A model generated the notes under the pieces. The model was given only the letters and a program-made list of their open reading frames with translations. It did no database searches and was not told where the DNA came from. A program made the position numbers and the translations under genes. From Pseudobutyrivibrio sp. (GTDB lineage: Bacteria; Bacillota; Clostridia; Lachnospirales; Lachnospiraceae), in contig JAILAV010000113.1 of NCBI GenBank assembly GCA_024681435.1, positions 1 through 33,548 on the forward strand: a stretch of DNA of 33,548 nt, read 5' to 3'. Below are positions 7,854 to 16,421 of the stretch, in pieces. Position 1 is the stretch's first letter. The number at the start of each line of letters is the position of its first letter.

Positions 7854-10800
7854 CTATCTGCACAGTAAATTAAAGGCTTCAATTTGTGCCTGCTCTGATG
7901 ACAATCCTTTTTCCTCCATTTGGACGATAGTCTGCATCATTTTCTTGTAATCAAATGGCACAATTCTCTTGAACTTAGGAAGGTATTCGCTGAAGTTTTC
8001 ATATACTTCCTTACCCTTTACAGAACCTGTTGCCTTAACATGCTCTTTGATAATTTCCTTAAGTTCTAATACGTCATATTTATCTGTTACAGTCTCCAGG
8101 CTTACCATGGACTTATTTAATCTCTTGTAAAGTGTTGCATCCTCATCGAGAACGTATGCAATACCGCCTGACATACCTGCTGCAAAGTTCTTTCCTGTTG
8201 TACCAAGAACAACAACACGACCACCTGTCATGTACTCGCAGCCGTGATCACCACAACCTTCTACCACTGCTGTTGCTCCGGAATTACGAACTGCAAATCT
8301 CTCACCTGCAACACCATTGATAAATGCCTTACCACTTGTAGCACCATAAAGTGCAACGTTACCGATGATGATGTTCTCATCCTGTTTGTATGTAGCATCC
8401 TTAGATGGATAAACGATAAGCTTTCCACCTGAGAGACCTTTACCAAAGTAGTCATTAGAATCACCTTCAAGCTCCAGAGTAAGTCCTTTAGGAATAAATG
8501 CACCAAAGGACTGTCCGCCTGCGCCATGGCAATTTACCTTGTATGTGTCCTCGTCAAGACTTTCGCCGAAGTGACGAGTAAGCTCTGCTCCAAGTAAAGT
8601 TCCAAGGCTTCGGTCAACATTTGAAATATCTACATTCACTTCGCCTGACTTGCCTGATTTAATAGCTGTCCCCAGTTTCTTAAGAAGAACTTTCTCATCC
8701 ACAGTTTTCTCCAACTCGAAATTAAATACGTTCTTGTTTTCGTAAGAAATCTTCTCACCCTCAAATGGGTTATTAAGAACTGCAGACATATCAACTTTGC
8801 CGTAAGCACCGTTCTTGCAGTTATCCTTAACCTTAAGTAAGTCTGTACGTCCACATAACTCATCAACAGTCTTGCAGCCAAGCTTAGCCATGTATTCACG
8901 AAGTTCCTGAGCGATGAATCTCATAAAGTTTACGATATATTCAGGCTTTCCTGCAAAACGTTTTCTAAGCTCTGGGTTTTGTGTAGCCACACCAACTGGA
9001 CATGTATCAAGATTACATACACGCATCATTACGCAGCCCATAGTTACAAGTGGAGCTGTTGCAAAACCAAATTCCTCTGCACCAAGTGCACAGGCGATGG
9101 CAACATCACGACCACTCATAAGCTTACCATCTGTTTCAATCACAACTTTATTTCTAAGACCATTCATCATAAGAGTCTGATGAGCCTCAGCAAGACCAAG
9201 TTCCCATGGAAGACCTGCATTGTGGATAGATGACTTTGGAGCTGCACCTGTACCACCATCGTATCCTGAAATAAGAATTACCTGAGCACCTGCCTTGGCT
9301 ACACCTGATGCGATGGTTCCAACACCTGCCTCAGATACAAGCTTTACAGAAATACGGGCATCCTTATTTGCATTTTTCAAATCATAAATAAGCTCAGCCA
9401 AATCCTCGATTGAGTATATATCGTGATGAGGTGGTGGAGAAATAAGAGCTACACCAGGAGTGGAAAGACGAGTCTTTGCAATCCATGGATATACCTTCTT
9501 TCCTGGAAGATGTCCACCTTCACCAGGCTTAGCACCTTGAGCCATCTTAATCTGGATTTCCTTGGCACTTACAAGATATTTGCTTGTAACACCAAATCTA
9601 CCTGATGCCACCTGCTTGATTGCAGAGCAGCGGTTTAATCCATCTGGACCAATCTCGTATCTATCATCTTCCTCACCACCTTCACCGGAATTTGACTTTC
9701 CGCGAAGCTGATTCATGGCAATGGCCATAGTTTCGTGAGCTTCCTTTGAAATAGAACCGTAGCTCATAGCACCAGTCTTAAATCTCTTTACGATAGAATC
9801 TACTGATTCTACCTCATCAATACTAATTGCTTTCTTAGGATAATTGAAATCAATAAGACCACGAAGATTTCTGATATTATCCTCCTCATTTACTAAGCTA
9901 GTATACTCCTTAAATGTATTGTAATCTCCTGTTCTGGTTGATAGCTGAAGGAGATGGATTGTAGCTGGGTTGTAGAGATGTTCCTCTGCTCCAGCGCGCA
10001 TCTTGTGCTGGCCCCTTGAATCAAGAGTCTCATCTACATCAAGCTCAAGTGGATCGAATGCATGTGAATGCTGCATATCAACCTGCTCTTGAATATCTTT
10101 GAGAGTAATACCTCCGATTCTGCTGATAGTTCCAGTAAAGTATTTGTCGATTACATCTGAGCTGATTCCGATAGCTTCGAAAATCTTAGCACCCTGATAT
10201 GACTGCACAGTAGAAATACCCATTTTTGATGCAATCTTTACAATTCCGCTGATTACAGCCTCATTGTATGCATCAATGGCTGCATGGGCATCCTTTTTGA
10301 GCTGGCCCTTTTCGATAAGCTCAACAATAGTTTCCTGTGCAAGATATGGGTTGATTGCAGACGCACCATAACCTAGAAGTGTTGCAAAGTGATGCACTTC
10401 TCTTGGCTCACCTGATTCAAGAATCACAGAAAGACTTGTACGCTTCTTTGTCTGAACCAAATGTCTTTGAACTGCTGCGACAGCAAGAAGTGATGGAATT
10501 GCCACGTGATTCTCATCCACACCTCTATCTGAAAGGATGATGATATTTGCACCCTCTCTATTAACTCTATCTACCTCTACGAAAAGATGCTCGATAGCTT
10601 TTTCCAAAGAAGTATTCTTATAGTATACGATTGGCACAGTTTCAGCCTTTAGTCCTGGAACCTTCATAGACTTAATCTTCATCAAGTCTGTTGTGGTTAG
10701 GATTGGATTGTTAATCTGGAGCATGTTGCAGTTTTCTTCCTTTTCCTCAAGGACGTTTCCTGCTGTTCCAAGATAAATAGTAGTGGCTGTAACAATCTCC

Positions 10801-12386
10801 TCACGAATAGAATCGATAGGTGGATTTGTAACCTGTGCAAATAACTGCTTAAAGTAATTAAATAGTGGCTGATGATGCTTTGACAAAACTGCAAGAGGCA
10901 CATCGATACCCATAGCTCCAGTATTCTCCCCGCCGTTTAAAGCCATAGGAAGGATTGAATCCTTAATCTCTTCGTATGAATATCCGAAAGCCTTCTGTAA
11001 TCTATCACGCTCCGCCTGTGTGTATACAGGAACAGATTCATTAGGAATCTTGATATCTGCGAGATGGGCAAGATTTGCATCAAGCCACTGACCATATGGC
11101 TGGCGTGTTGCATAAGTAGCCTTTAGTTCATCATCTGCAATAAGACGTCCTTCTACTGTATCAACAAGGAGCATCTTACCAGGTTTTAATCTATCCTTAG
11201 CCTTGATTCTGCTTTCTGCAATAGGAAGTACACCTACTTCAGAAGAAAGAATAAGGTAATCATCATTTGTAATATAGTATCTTGATGGACGAAGACCGTT
11301 TCTATCAAGAACGGCACCCATAATATCACCATCAGAAAACAGTATAGAAGCCGGACCATCCCATGGCTCCATCATTGTTGAATAATACTGATAGAAGTCA
11401 CGACGTGCTTGCTCCATGGCCTTGTTCTTTACCCATGGCTCTGGAATTGTAATCATTACTGCAAGAGGAAGTGGCATTCCATTCATTACTAAAAATTCAA
11501 GGGCATTATCCAACATTGCTGAATCTGAACCAGCCTGATTACAAACAGGTGTGATTTTTGTCATTTCTGACTCAAGAACCTGTGAAACCATTGTCTCTTC
11601 ACGGGAAAGCATCTTATCCGCATTACCCTTGATTGTATTAATCTCACCATTATGAACGATGAAACGGTTTGGATGAGCTCGCTCCCATGATGGATTTGTA
11701 TTAGTTGAGAATCTTGAGTGAACAGTTGCTATTGCTGACTCATAATCCTCGTCCTGCAAATCTTCAAAGAATAATCTAAGCTGATCTACCAAAAACATAC
11801 CTTTATATACGATAGTTCTACTTGAAAGTGATGCCACATATGTATCTTCAGCAGTTTGTTCAAATACACGTCTAGCAACATAGAGCTTTCTATCAAAGTC
11901 TAACCCTGTATTGCAGCCTAAAGGCTTTTTAATAAAGCCCTGACAAATACAAGGCATACACTCTACTGCCAGTTTACCTAAAATCTCTGCCTTAGTAGGT
12001 ACTTCTCTCCAGCCTAAAAACTCTAGGCCTTCTTTTTCGGCGATGATTTCGAACATCTTCATTGCCTGTTTTCTCTTTAACTCATCCTGAGGAAAGAAAA
12101 ACATACCAATACCGTATTCTCTCTCATCACCAATTGCTATACCAAGTGACTTACATGTTTTCTTAAAAAACTTGTGTGAAATCTGAAGTAAAATACCAAC
12201 ACCATCACCTGTCTCGCCTGTTGCATCTTTACCGGCTCTGTGCTCAAGATTTTCTACAATCTTTAAGGCGTCTGACACGATCTGATGAGTCTTGATTCCC
12301 TTAATAGAAACCACTGCACCGATTCCACAATTGTCGTGTTCAAAGGCAGGATTGTATAATCCCATCTGCTGATTGTCGTTATCCAT
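7854..12386 (-). CDS. gltB: Glutamate synthase large subunit
   Basis: 1510 residues, full length. Cys20 follows a 19-residue propeptide (GLYNPAFEHDN/CGIGAV) and should become the N-terminal glutaminase nucleophile after cleavage. The glutaminase domain is followed by a central domain, then an FMN-binding synthase domain (SGEGGEEDDRY, GAKPGEGGHLPG, SGYDGGTGAAPKSS). The 3Fe-4S ligands are Cys1118, Cys1124 and Cys1129 in a C-x5-C-x4-C motif ending CPVGVATQ, and a C-terminal GXGXG beta-helix closes the protein. It converts glutamine plus 2-oxoglutarate to two glutamate together with GltD. The GGAAGGAG ribosome site lies upstream. It has its own promoter and attenuator. Confidence 0.97.
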   Translation of the reverse strand: MDNDNQQMGLYNPAFEHDNCGIGAVVSIKGIKTHQIVSDALKIVENLEHRAGKDATGETGDGVGILLQISHKFFKKTCKSLGIAIGDEREYGIGMFFFPQDELKRKQAMKMFEIIAEKEGLEFLGWREVPTKAEILGKLAVECMPCICQGFIKKPLGCNTGLDFDRKLYVARRVFEQTAEDTYVASLSSRTIVYKGMFLVDQLRLFFEDLQDEDYESAIATVHSRFSTNTNPSWERAHPNRFIVHNGEINTIKGNADKMLSREETMVSQVLESEMTKITPVCNQAGSDSAMLDNALEFLVMNGMPLPLAVMITIPEPWVKNKAMEQARRDFYQYYSTMMEPWDGPASILFSDGDIMGAVLDRNGLRPSRYYITNDDYLILSSEVGVLPIAESRIKAKDRLKPGKMLLVDTVEGRLIADDELKATYATRQPYGQWLDANLAHLADIKIPNESVPVYTQAERDRLQKAFGYSYEEIKDSILPMALNGGENTGAMGIDVPLAVLSKHHQPLFNYFKQLFAQVTNPPIDSIREEIVTATTIYLGTAGNVLEEKEENCNMLQINNPILTTTDLMKIKSMKVPGLKAETVPIVYYKNTSLEKAIEHLFVEVDRVNREGANIIILSDRGVDENHVAIPSLLAVAAVQRHLVQTKKRTSLSVILESGEPREVHHFATLLGYGASAINPYLAQETIVELIEKGQLKKDAHAAIDAYNEAVISGIVKIASKMGISTVQSYQGAKIFEAIGISSDVIDKYFTGTISRIGGITLKDIQEQVDMQHSHAFDPLELDVDETLDSRGQHKMRAGAEEHLYNPATIHLLQLSTRTGDYNTFKEYTSLVNEEDNIRNLRGLIDFNYPKKAISIDEVESVDSIVKRFKTGAMSYGSISKEAHETMAIAMNQLRGKSNSGEGGEEDDRYEIGPDGLNRCSAIKQVASGRFGVTSKYLVSAKEIQIKMAQGAKPGEGGHLPGKKVYPWIAKTRLSTPGVALISPPPHHDIYSIEDLAELIYDLKNANKDARISVKLVSEAGVGTIASGVAKAGAQVILISGYDGGTGAAPKSSIHNAGLPWELGLAEAHQTLMMNGLRNKVVIETDGKLMSGRDVAIACALGAEEFGFATAPLVTMGCVMMRVCNLDTCPVGVATQNPELRKRFAGKPEYIVNFMRFIAQELREYMAKLGCKTVDELCGRTDLLKVKDNCKNGAYGKVDMSAVLNNPFEGEKISYENKNVFNFELEKTVDEKVLLKKLGTAIKSGKSGEVNVDISNVDRSLGTLLGAELTRHFGESLDEDTYKVNCHGAGGQSFGAFIPKGLTLELEGDSNDYFGKGLSGGKLIVYPSKDATYKQDENIIIGNVALYGATSGKAFINGVAGERFAVRNSGATAVVEGCGDHGCEYMTGGRVVVLGTTGKNFAAGMSGGIAYVLDEDATLYKRLNKSMVSLETVTDKYDVLELKEIIKEHVKATGSVKGKEVYENFSEYLPKFKRIVPFDYKKMMQTIVQMEEKGLSSEQAQIEAFNLLCR

Positions 12387-12417
12387 TCTCGCTACTCCTT
12401 CCCATTATGTACTGCAT

Positions 12418-12477
12418 AAAAAAGAAAGGCGCCTAAAGAAACTCCCACTATAGGAATTTCTTTAGACGCCTTTGTCT
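12418..12477 (-). promoter_or_regulatory. gltB leader: AAAGGC hexaloop stem overlapping an intrinsic terminator
   Basis: On minus, AGAC/GTCT (12477-12474 with 12467-12464) closes the loop AAAGGC (12473-12468). The competing terminator pairs 12473-12457 with 12441-12425 over 17 bp (one G-U) and ends in CTTTTTT (T-run 12423-12418). It is the strongest of the three leader terminators. The predicted transcript start is only 2-3 bases before the hexaloop stem, so there is no room for a second upstream hexaloop. Inferred role: antitermination control of gltBD. Confidence 0.8.
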
Positions 12478-12485
12478 TGTGCAAA

Positions 12486-12514
12486 ACTATACAACTTTTA
12501 GTATTTTTATGCAA
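12486..12514 (-). promoter_or_regulatory. gltBD promoter
   Basis: On minus, TTGCAT (12514-12509), a 17-base spacer and TATAGT (12491-12486). It begins 19 bases after the stop of the xylosidase gene. Transcription should start near 12479-12480, directly at the foot of the attenuator. Confidence 0.78.
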
Positions 12515-12532
12515 GAATTAATTTAAGTAAAT

Positions 12533-14527
12533 TCAATATAACATTTCTTTTGCTGCCTCTTTAGTTGCAAATGGACCTGGAATTACATTAAGTTCTCTAT
12601 GATTTCCAAGATAATCTACGTTAAATGTTATTGGTGTTCCGTCTGGATTTTCAAAGCTCTGCTGAGGCTCGAATGCTTTTCCGAGACTATCAGTATTAAT
12701 CATATCTCCTTTGAAATCACCTAAGACTTCATATATGTTTGTATCAAGGAAATATTTGCCATCCTTTTCAACCAAATCAACATGAACCTTTCCTGAATTA
12801 TCTGTAAAAACATTCTTCTCTTTTTTCCAGCATTTAGCTCCTTCAAAATATGCATTACCATCAATCCATACAGGAAGATGTGAAAAATGAAATGGATCAT
12901 GTTTCATCATATTAGGATGCTCTTCTTCCATATCAAACTGTGGCAGCCATTCATCATAGGTTGGATACTCGTCAAAGCAATCTGTTCCAACCTTTCTATT
13001 CTCAACATACTCTTTGTCTGGCTGAGAATCACTTAAAAGAACCAAATCTTCTGATGACCATTTTTGAATAAATATGTTGTTGTAGATTCGGTCGTCTCCA
13101 TGGAGGATAGTCATAAATCCCATAACCTCAGTTCTGTGAGGCATGTGATATGGAGTATATCTCCAGGTGGTACCTTCTCCAACCATTGTAAATGAACCAG
13201 CACAGAGATTGTGCACCATTGCCACGCCCTGAGTTGCTATACGAAGCGAAACATCAGATAACAATACATTATTATCTATAAGTGTTGGGCCGTGACTTAC
13301 CTCAACAAATATATCCTGGCAGGTCATTCCACCTTCAAGTTGTTTTGCATATTCAGGTCTTAGATTATCATGAAGAAGGTTCTGAGTAATTCTTGTACCT
13401 TGAGCTTCCCAGTCACACCAAATTCCCATAGTACAATGATGTATGTGATTTCTTCTCATAACTACATCAATTGCTGCATGCATTTTTATACCAGCAATCT
13501 CAGCACCACCTAATTCCATCATATTATTGATATGATGAATGTGATTGTCTTCTATAATACTGAAGACTCCGCCCATACGCCCTATAATTCCACCTTGCTC
13601 GCAGTGGTGAATATTGTTTCGGCGGATAATATGTCCACCAATCTTTTCCTTGAGCCAGCCATAGTACTGACCGCGGCAGACAGAGTCTCTCTCCATCTGA
13701 GTTGGACTCTTCACATGCTTAGTAGTATAGAAGTTACTGTTTTCAGGGTCATAGTATCTGCCCACACAAATTCCTGCACATTTACTTCCCCAAATCTCGC
13801 AATCCTCTATTATCCATCCCTTACTCCAATGTGGGCTTATCATTCCATCCTGATATGCAGCTGGTGGAGCCCATGTAGTAGCTGATTTATTAATATTGAA
13901 ACCACTAACTGTGATGTAGCCTACGCCTTCCTTTTCAGGCATAAAGCACTCACGTCTAACTGTGATTTCAACATTTTCTTTATTAGGATCAGCACCACCA
14001 AAATTTGCATAGAATACTGTTTCATCTGTATCAGTATCCTGCTTTGCATACCATTTTTGCTTGGAACTTTCCGGGTCCCAAGAGCAGTCGTATACCTTAG
14101 CTTCTATGCACTCTTCGATACTAAGTGCCTCATATAATGCCTTATCATTTATCCAAACACAGCCTGTATGTTTGTTTGGTGTGGCAAAATACCAGTCCCC
14201 ATAAACCAAAGTTGTATACGGATTATAACCAGCAAAAACACTGTTCTTTACCCTAGCTGTCCACACATCCCCCTTATACTGTGTCCAGCCTGTAATTTTC
14301 TCGGCGCCAGTAATTACTGCCCCTAGTGGCTTCTCACTTTTATATACTATTCTTTTATCCTCTGTACCAGCATTGACTGGATTTACGTACTCTCTATATA
14401 CACCAGGAGCTACTATTATTTCGTCACCAGGAAGGGCAATCTTAGCTGCCTCATTAATCCTTTTAAATGGCAATTCTTTTGTGCCATTGCCATCATGTTT
14501 TGAGTTTATATCAACGTAAATATTCAT
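12533..14527 (-). CDS. Probable beta-xylosidase, GH120-like parallel beta-helix protein
   Basis: 664 residues with no signal peptide, so cytoplasmic. The N-terminus (YVDINSKHDGNGTKELPF, GDEIIVAPGVYREYV) and the repeated RNNIHHC/DNHIHHI/RNHIHHC turns mark a right-handed beta-helix. From memory it resembles GH120 xylosidase XylC of Thermoanaerobacterium along most of its length, including WIIED, AGIKxHAAIDV, WEAQGTR and FVEVSHGP. The catalytic pair of that family is present: Asp372 (CDWEAQG) as nucleophile and Glu409 (FVEVSHG) as acid/base. It should cut xylose from imported xylo-oligosaccharides. It is the last gene of the transporter operon, 32 bases after the permease, and no terminator follows before the gltB promoter. 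A different beta-helix glycosidase specificity remains possible. Confidence 0.8.
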   Translation of the reverse strand: MNIYVDINSKHDGNGTKELPFKRINEAAKIALPGDEIIVAPGVYREYVNPVNAGTEDKRIVYKSEKPLGAVITGAEKITGWTQYKGDVWTARVKNSVFAGYNPYTTLVYGDWYFATPNKHTGCVWINDKALYEALSIEECIEAKVYDCSWDPESSKQKWYAKQDTDTDETVFYANFGGADPNKENVEITVRRECFMPEKEGVGYITVSGFNINKSATTWAPPAAYQDGMISPHWSKGWIIEDCEIWGSKCAGICVGRYYDPENSNFYTTKHVKSPTQMERDSVCRGQYYGWLKEKIGGHIIRRNNIHHCEQGGIIGRMGGVFSIIEDNHIHHINNMMELGGAEIAGIKMHAAIDVVMRRNHIHHCTMGIWCDWEAQGTRITQNLLHDNLRPEYAKQLEGGMTCQDIFVEVSHGPTLIDNNVLLSDVSLRIATQGVAMVHNLCAGSFTMVGEGTTWRYTPYHMPHRTEVMGFMTILHGDDRIYNNIFIQKWSSEDLVLLSDSQPDKEYVENRKVGTDCFDEYPTYDEWLPQFDMEEEHPNMMKHDPFHFSHLPVWIDGNAYFEGAKCWKKEKNVFTDNSGKVHVDLVEKDGKYFLDTNIYEVLGDFKGDMINTDSLGKAFEPQQSFENPDGTPITFNVDYLGNHRELNVIPGPFATKEAAKEMLY

Positions 14528-14559
14528 ATAATTAATTTCCTTCTCCCTCTCTTTAATTT

Positions 14560-15420
14560 TTACCCCTTAACAGCACCTGCCATCATACCTTTTACAAGCT
14601 TGTCCTGGAAAATGATAAACAAGATTATCATTGGAAGCACTGACAATGTTAAAACTGCAAGTATAATTGGAATATCAAGTGCATGCTCTCCTTTGAACTG
14701 ACCTAGAGCCAATGGCAAAGTCTTATGCGATGCTGTCTGTAATAATGTATTCGCAAATGCGAATTCGTTCCAGGTTGCCACGCCATTATAAATTGCAAGT
14801 GTAGAAAGACCTGGCTTTGATAGAGGCAAAATGATAGCAAAGAAATTTCTAAAACGACCACATCCATCAATCTCTGCTGATTCCTCTATTTCCTTTGGAA
14901 TAGTCATCATAAAAGCTGTAAGAATAAACACTGACATAGGAAGAGCAAATGTAACATAAGGTCCAATCAAAGATGCCAGCTTATCGTAAAGCCCCATATC
15001 AGTTGTCAGCTTAAAAACAGGTATAAGAGTAACATGCATAGGTACGGACATCATGGCAACTATGCCAGCATAGATAAGTCCACGGAAACGAAACTTCATT
15101 CTTGCCAATGGATATGCTGCAAATGCTGAAATCAAAAGTGTCAGAACCAACGATACTGTCACCACAATTACACTTCTAAAGAAGTAACCGAAAAATCCGT
15201 GGGTTACAACCTCAACATAATTTTCGAAAAACCATGGGTCTGGAAGATGAAAAACCCCCTGCTGAAGCATATCAAACTGCTTACGGAAGGAATTGAGTAC
15301 CATAAAAATAAATGGTGTCAATGTAAGCAAAAGCCAAACGCAAGCCCCAAAGATTGCAAAGCTCCAGGCAATTACTGATTTTCTTTTTGCTTTTGCGTAA
15401 TCGATTGTTTTAGTCTCCAT
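14560..15420 (-). CDS. Sugar ABC transporter permease, MalG type
   Basis: 286 residues with about six membrane segments. The EAA loop (EIDGCGRFRNFFAIILPLSKPG, about residues 183-204) that docks the ATPase is clear. It belongs to the carbohydrate uptake CUT1 family. It starts one base after the upstream permease stop, so the two are translationally coupled and should form a heterodimer. No ATPase gene lies in the operon, as is common in Firmicutes where a shared MsmK-type ATPase serves several importers. Confidence 0.93.
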   Translation of the reverse strand: METKTIDYAKAKRKSVIAWSFAIFGACVWLLLTLTPFIFMVLNSFRKQFDMLQQGVFHLPDPWFFENYVEVVTHGFFGYFFRSVIVVTVSLVLTLLISAFAAYPLARMKFRFRGLIYAGIVAMMSVPMHVTLIPVFKLTTDMGLYDKLASLIGPYVTFALPMSVFILTAFMMTIPKEIEESAEIDGCGRFRNFFAIILPLSKPGLSTLAIYNGVATWNEFAFANTLLQTASHKTLPLALGQFKGEHALDIPIILAVLTLSVLPMIILFIIFQDKLVKGMMAGAVKG

Positions 15421-15421
15421 A

Positions 15422-16339
15422 TCAGTAATCCTCCTTAACTACGAATACCTTTTGGAATAAAAGAGCAATGATTGTAATCAGAATAAACATTCCGGCTGCA
15501 ACACATGAACCGTAGCCCATGTTAAATTGCTGGAAGGACAGTTTATACATATAGGTAGCCATAAGCTCGGTAGAATTTACCGGACCACCCTGCGTCAAAT
15601 TCCAGATTAAATCAAAGTACTTTAGGGAACCGATTAGAGACATTGTGCATGCAGTCTTAAAGATTGGTCCAAGGAGAGGTATTGCTATCAATCTTACGTA
15701 CTGACTTCTTGTAGCACCATCAATTATTGCAGCCTCATAAATAGTTGTATCGATATTGCCATACCCAGCAATAAAATAAACCATATAAAATGGCGTGTAC
15801 TGCCATGCCATTACACCAATAACAGCAAATAGTGCATGGGGCGATCTACCTAGCAAGTCAATGGTAACCTTCGAACCTTTTATTATGGATGCCATTGAAG
15901 AAATAATACCCCCGTTAGTAGCCAAAGCGTATGTAAACAAAAAGGCGATAGCTACTGAGCTCATAAGATATGGTAAAAACCATATAACTTTGAAAGCATT
16001 AAATTTTCTGCCTGCTGCATCAAGAAAAGTAGCAAGCAACATTCCAATAGGGATTTGCAATAGAATAGAGAACACCATAATGGTTACATTATGCTTAAAG
16101 GCATCCCAGAAAAACACATCATGTATCAGAGTTTTCCAATTATCTAATCCCACAAAAACACGAGCTGATGAAATTCCATTCCACTTGTATGTACTGATGA
16201 CAAAAGTATCAATAATTGGATAAATAAAATAGATGGCGATTAGCAAAAAAGATGGTAGTAGAAAAACCCCTGCCGCAATTGTAGTCTTTTTTCTCTTCAC
16301 TGCCGCCAAGCTGACATTACTATCATTTCTCAAAGCCAT
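15422..16339 (-). CDS. Sugar ABC transporter permease, MalF type
   Basis: 305 residues with about six membrane segments and the EAA loop EAAIIDGATRSQYVRLIAIP. It is the partner of the downstream MalG-type permease in a CUT1 importer, probably for xylo-oligosaccharides given the neighbouring xylosidase. TCCTCCT at 16341-16347 gives an AGGAGGA ribosome site just before the start at 16339. It is separated from the binding-protein gene by an 82-base gap with a hairpin. Confidence 0.93.
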   Translation of the reverse strand: MALRNDSNVSLAAVKRKKTTIAAGVFLLPSFLLIAIYFIYPIIDTFVISTYKWNGISSARVFVGLDNWKTLIHDVFFWDAFKHNVTIMVFSILLQIPIGMLLATFLDAAGRKFNAFKVIWFLPYLMSSVAIAFLFTYALATNGGIISSMASIIKGSKVTIDLLGRSPHALFAVIGVMAWQYTPFYMVYFIAGYGNIDTTIYEAAIIDGATRSQYVRLIAIPLLGPIFKTACTMSLIGSLKYFDLIWNLTQGGPVNSTELMATYMYKLSFQQFNMGYGSCVAAGMFILITIIALLFQKVFVVKEDY

Positions 16340-16357
16340 ATCCTCCTGTATTTGAAA

Positions 16358-16388
16358 ACTGTCTGCCGCCCAAAGGCTGGCAGACAGT
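16358..16388 (-). promoter_or_regulatory. Intercistronic hairpin after the sugar-binding protein gene
   Basis: ACTGTCTGCC (16358-16367) pairs with GGCAGACAGT (16379-16388), with an inner GCC/GGC stem and loop CAAA. The T-tract on minus is short (TTTTC). Hairpins here in ABC operons usually stabilise the upstream mRNA or partly end transcription, so the binding protein is made in excess over the permeases. Confidence 0.7.
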
Positions 16389-16421
16389 CAAACTTTGCCT
16401 AGAAACGGCAAGATATTTCAT

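Noticed and set aside
2278-12477. T-box or known glutamine riboswitch in the nitrogen leaders
   Set aside because: The leaders are only about 50-60 bases, with no T-box core sequence, no specifier stem and no glnA-type or downstream-peptide-type junction. They are too small for a ligand-binding aptamer of those classes.
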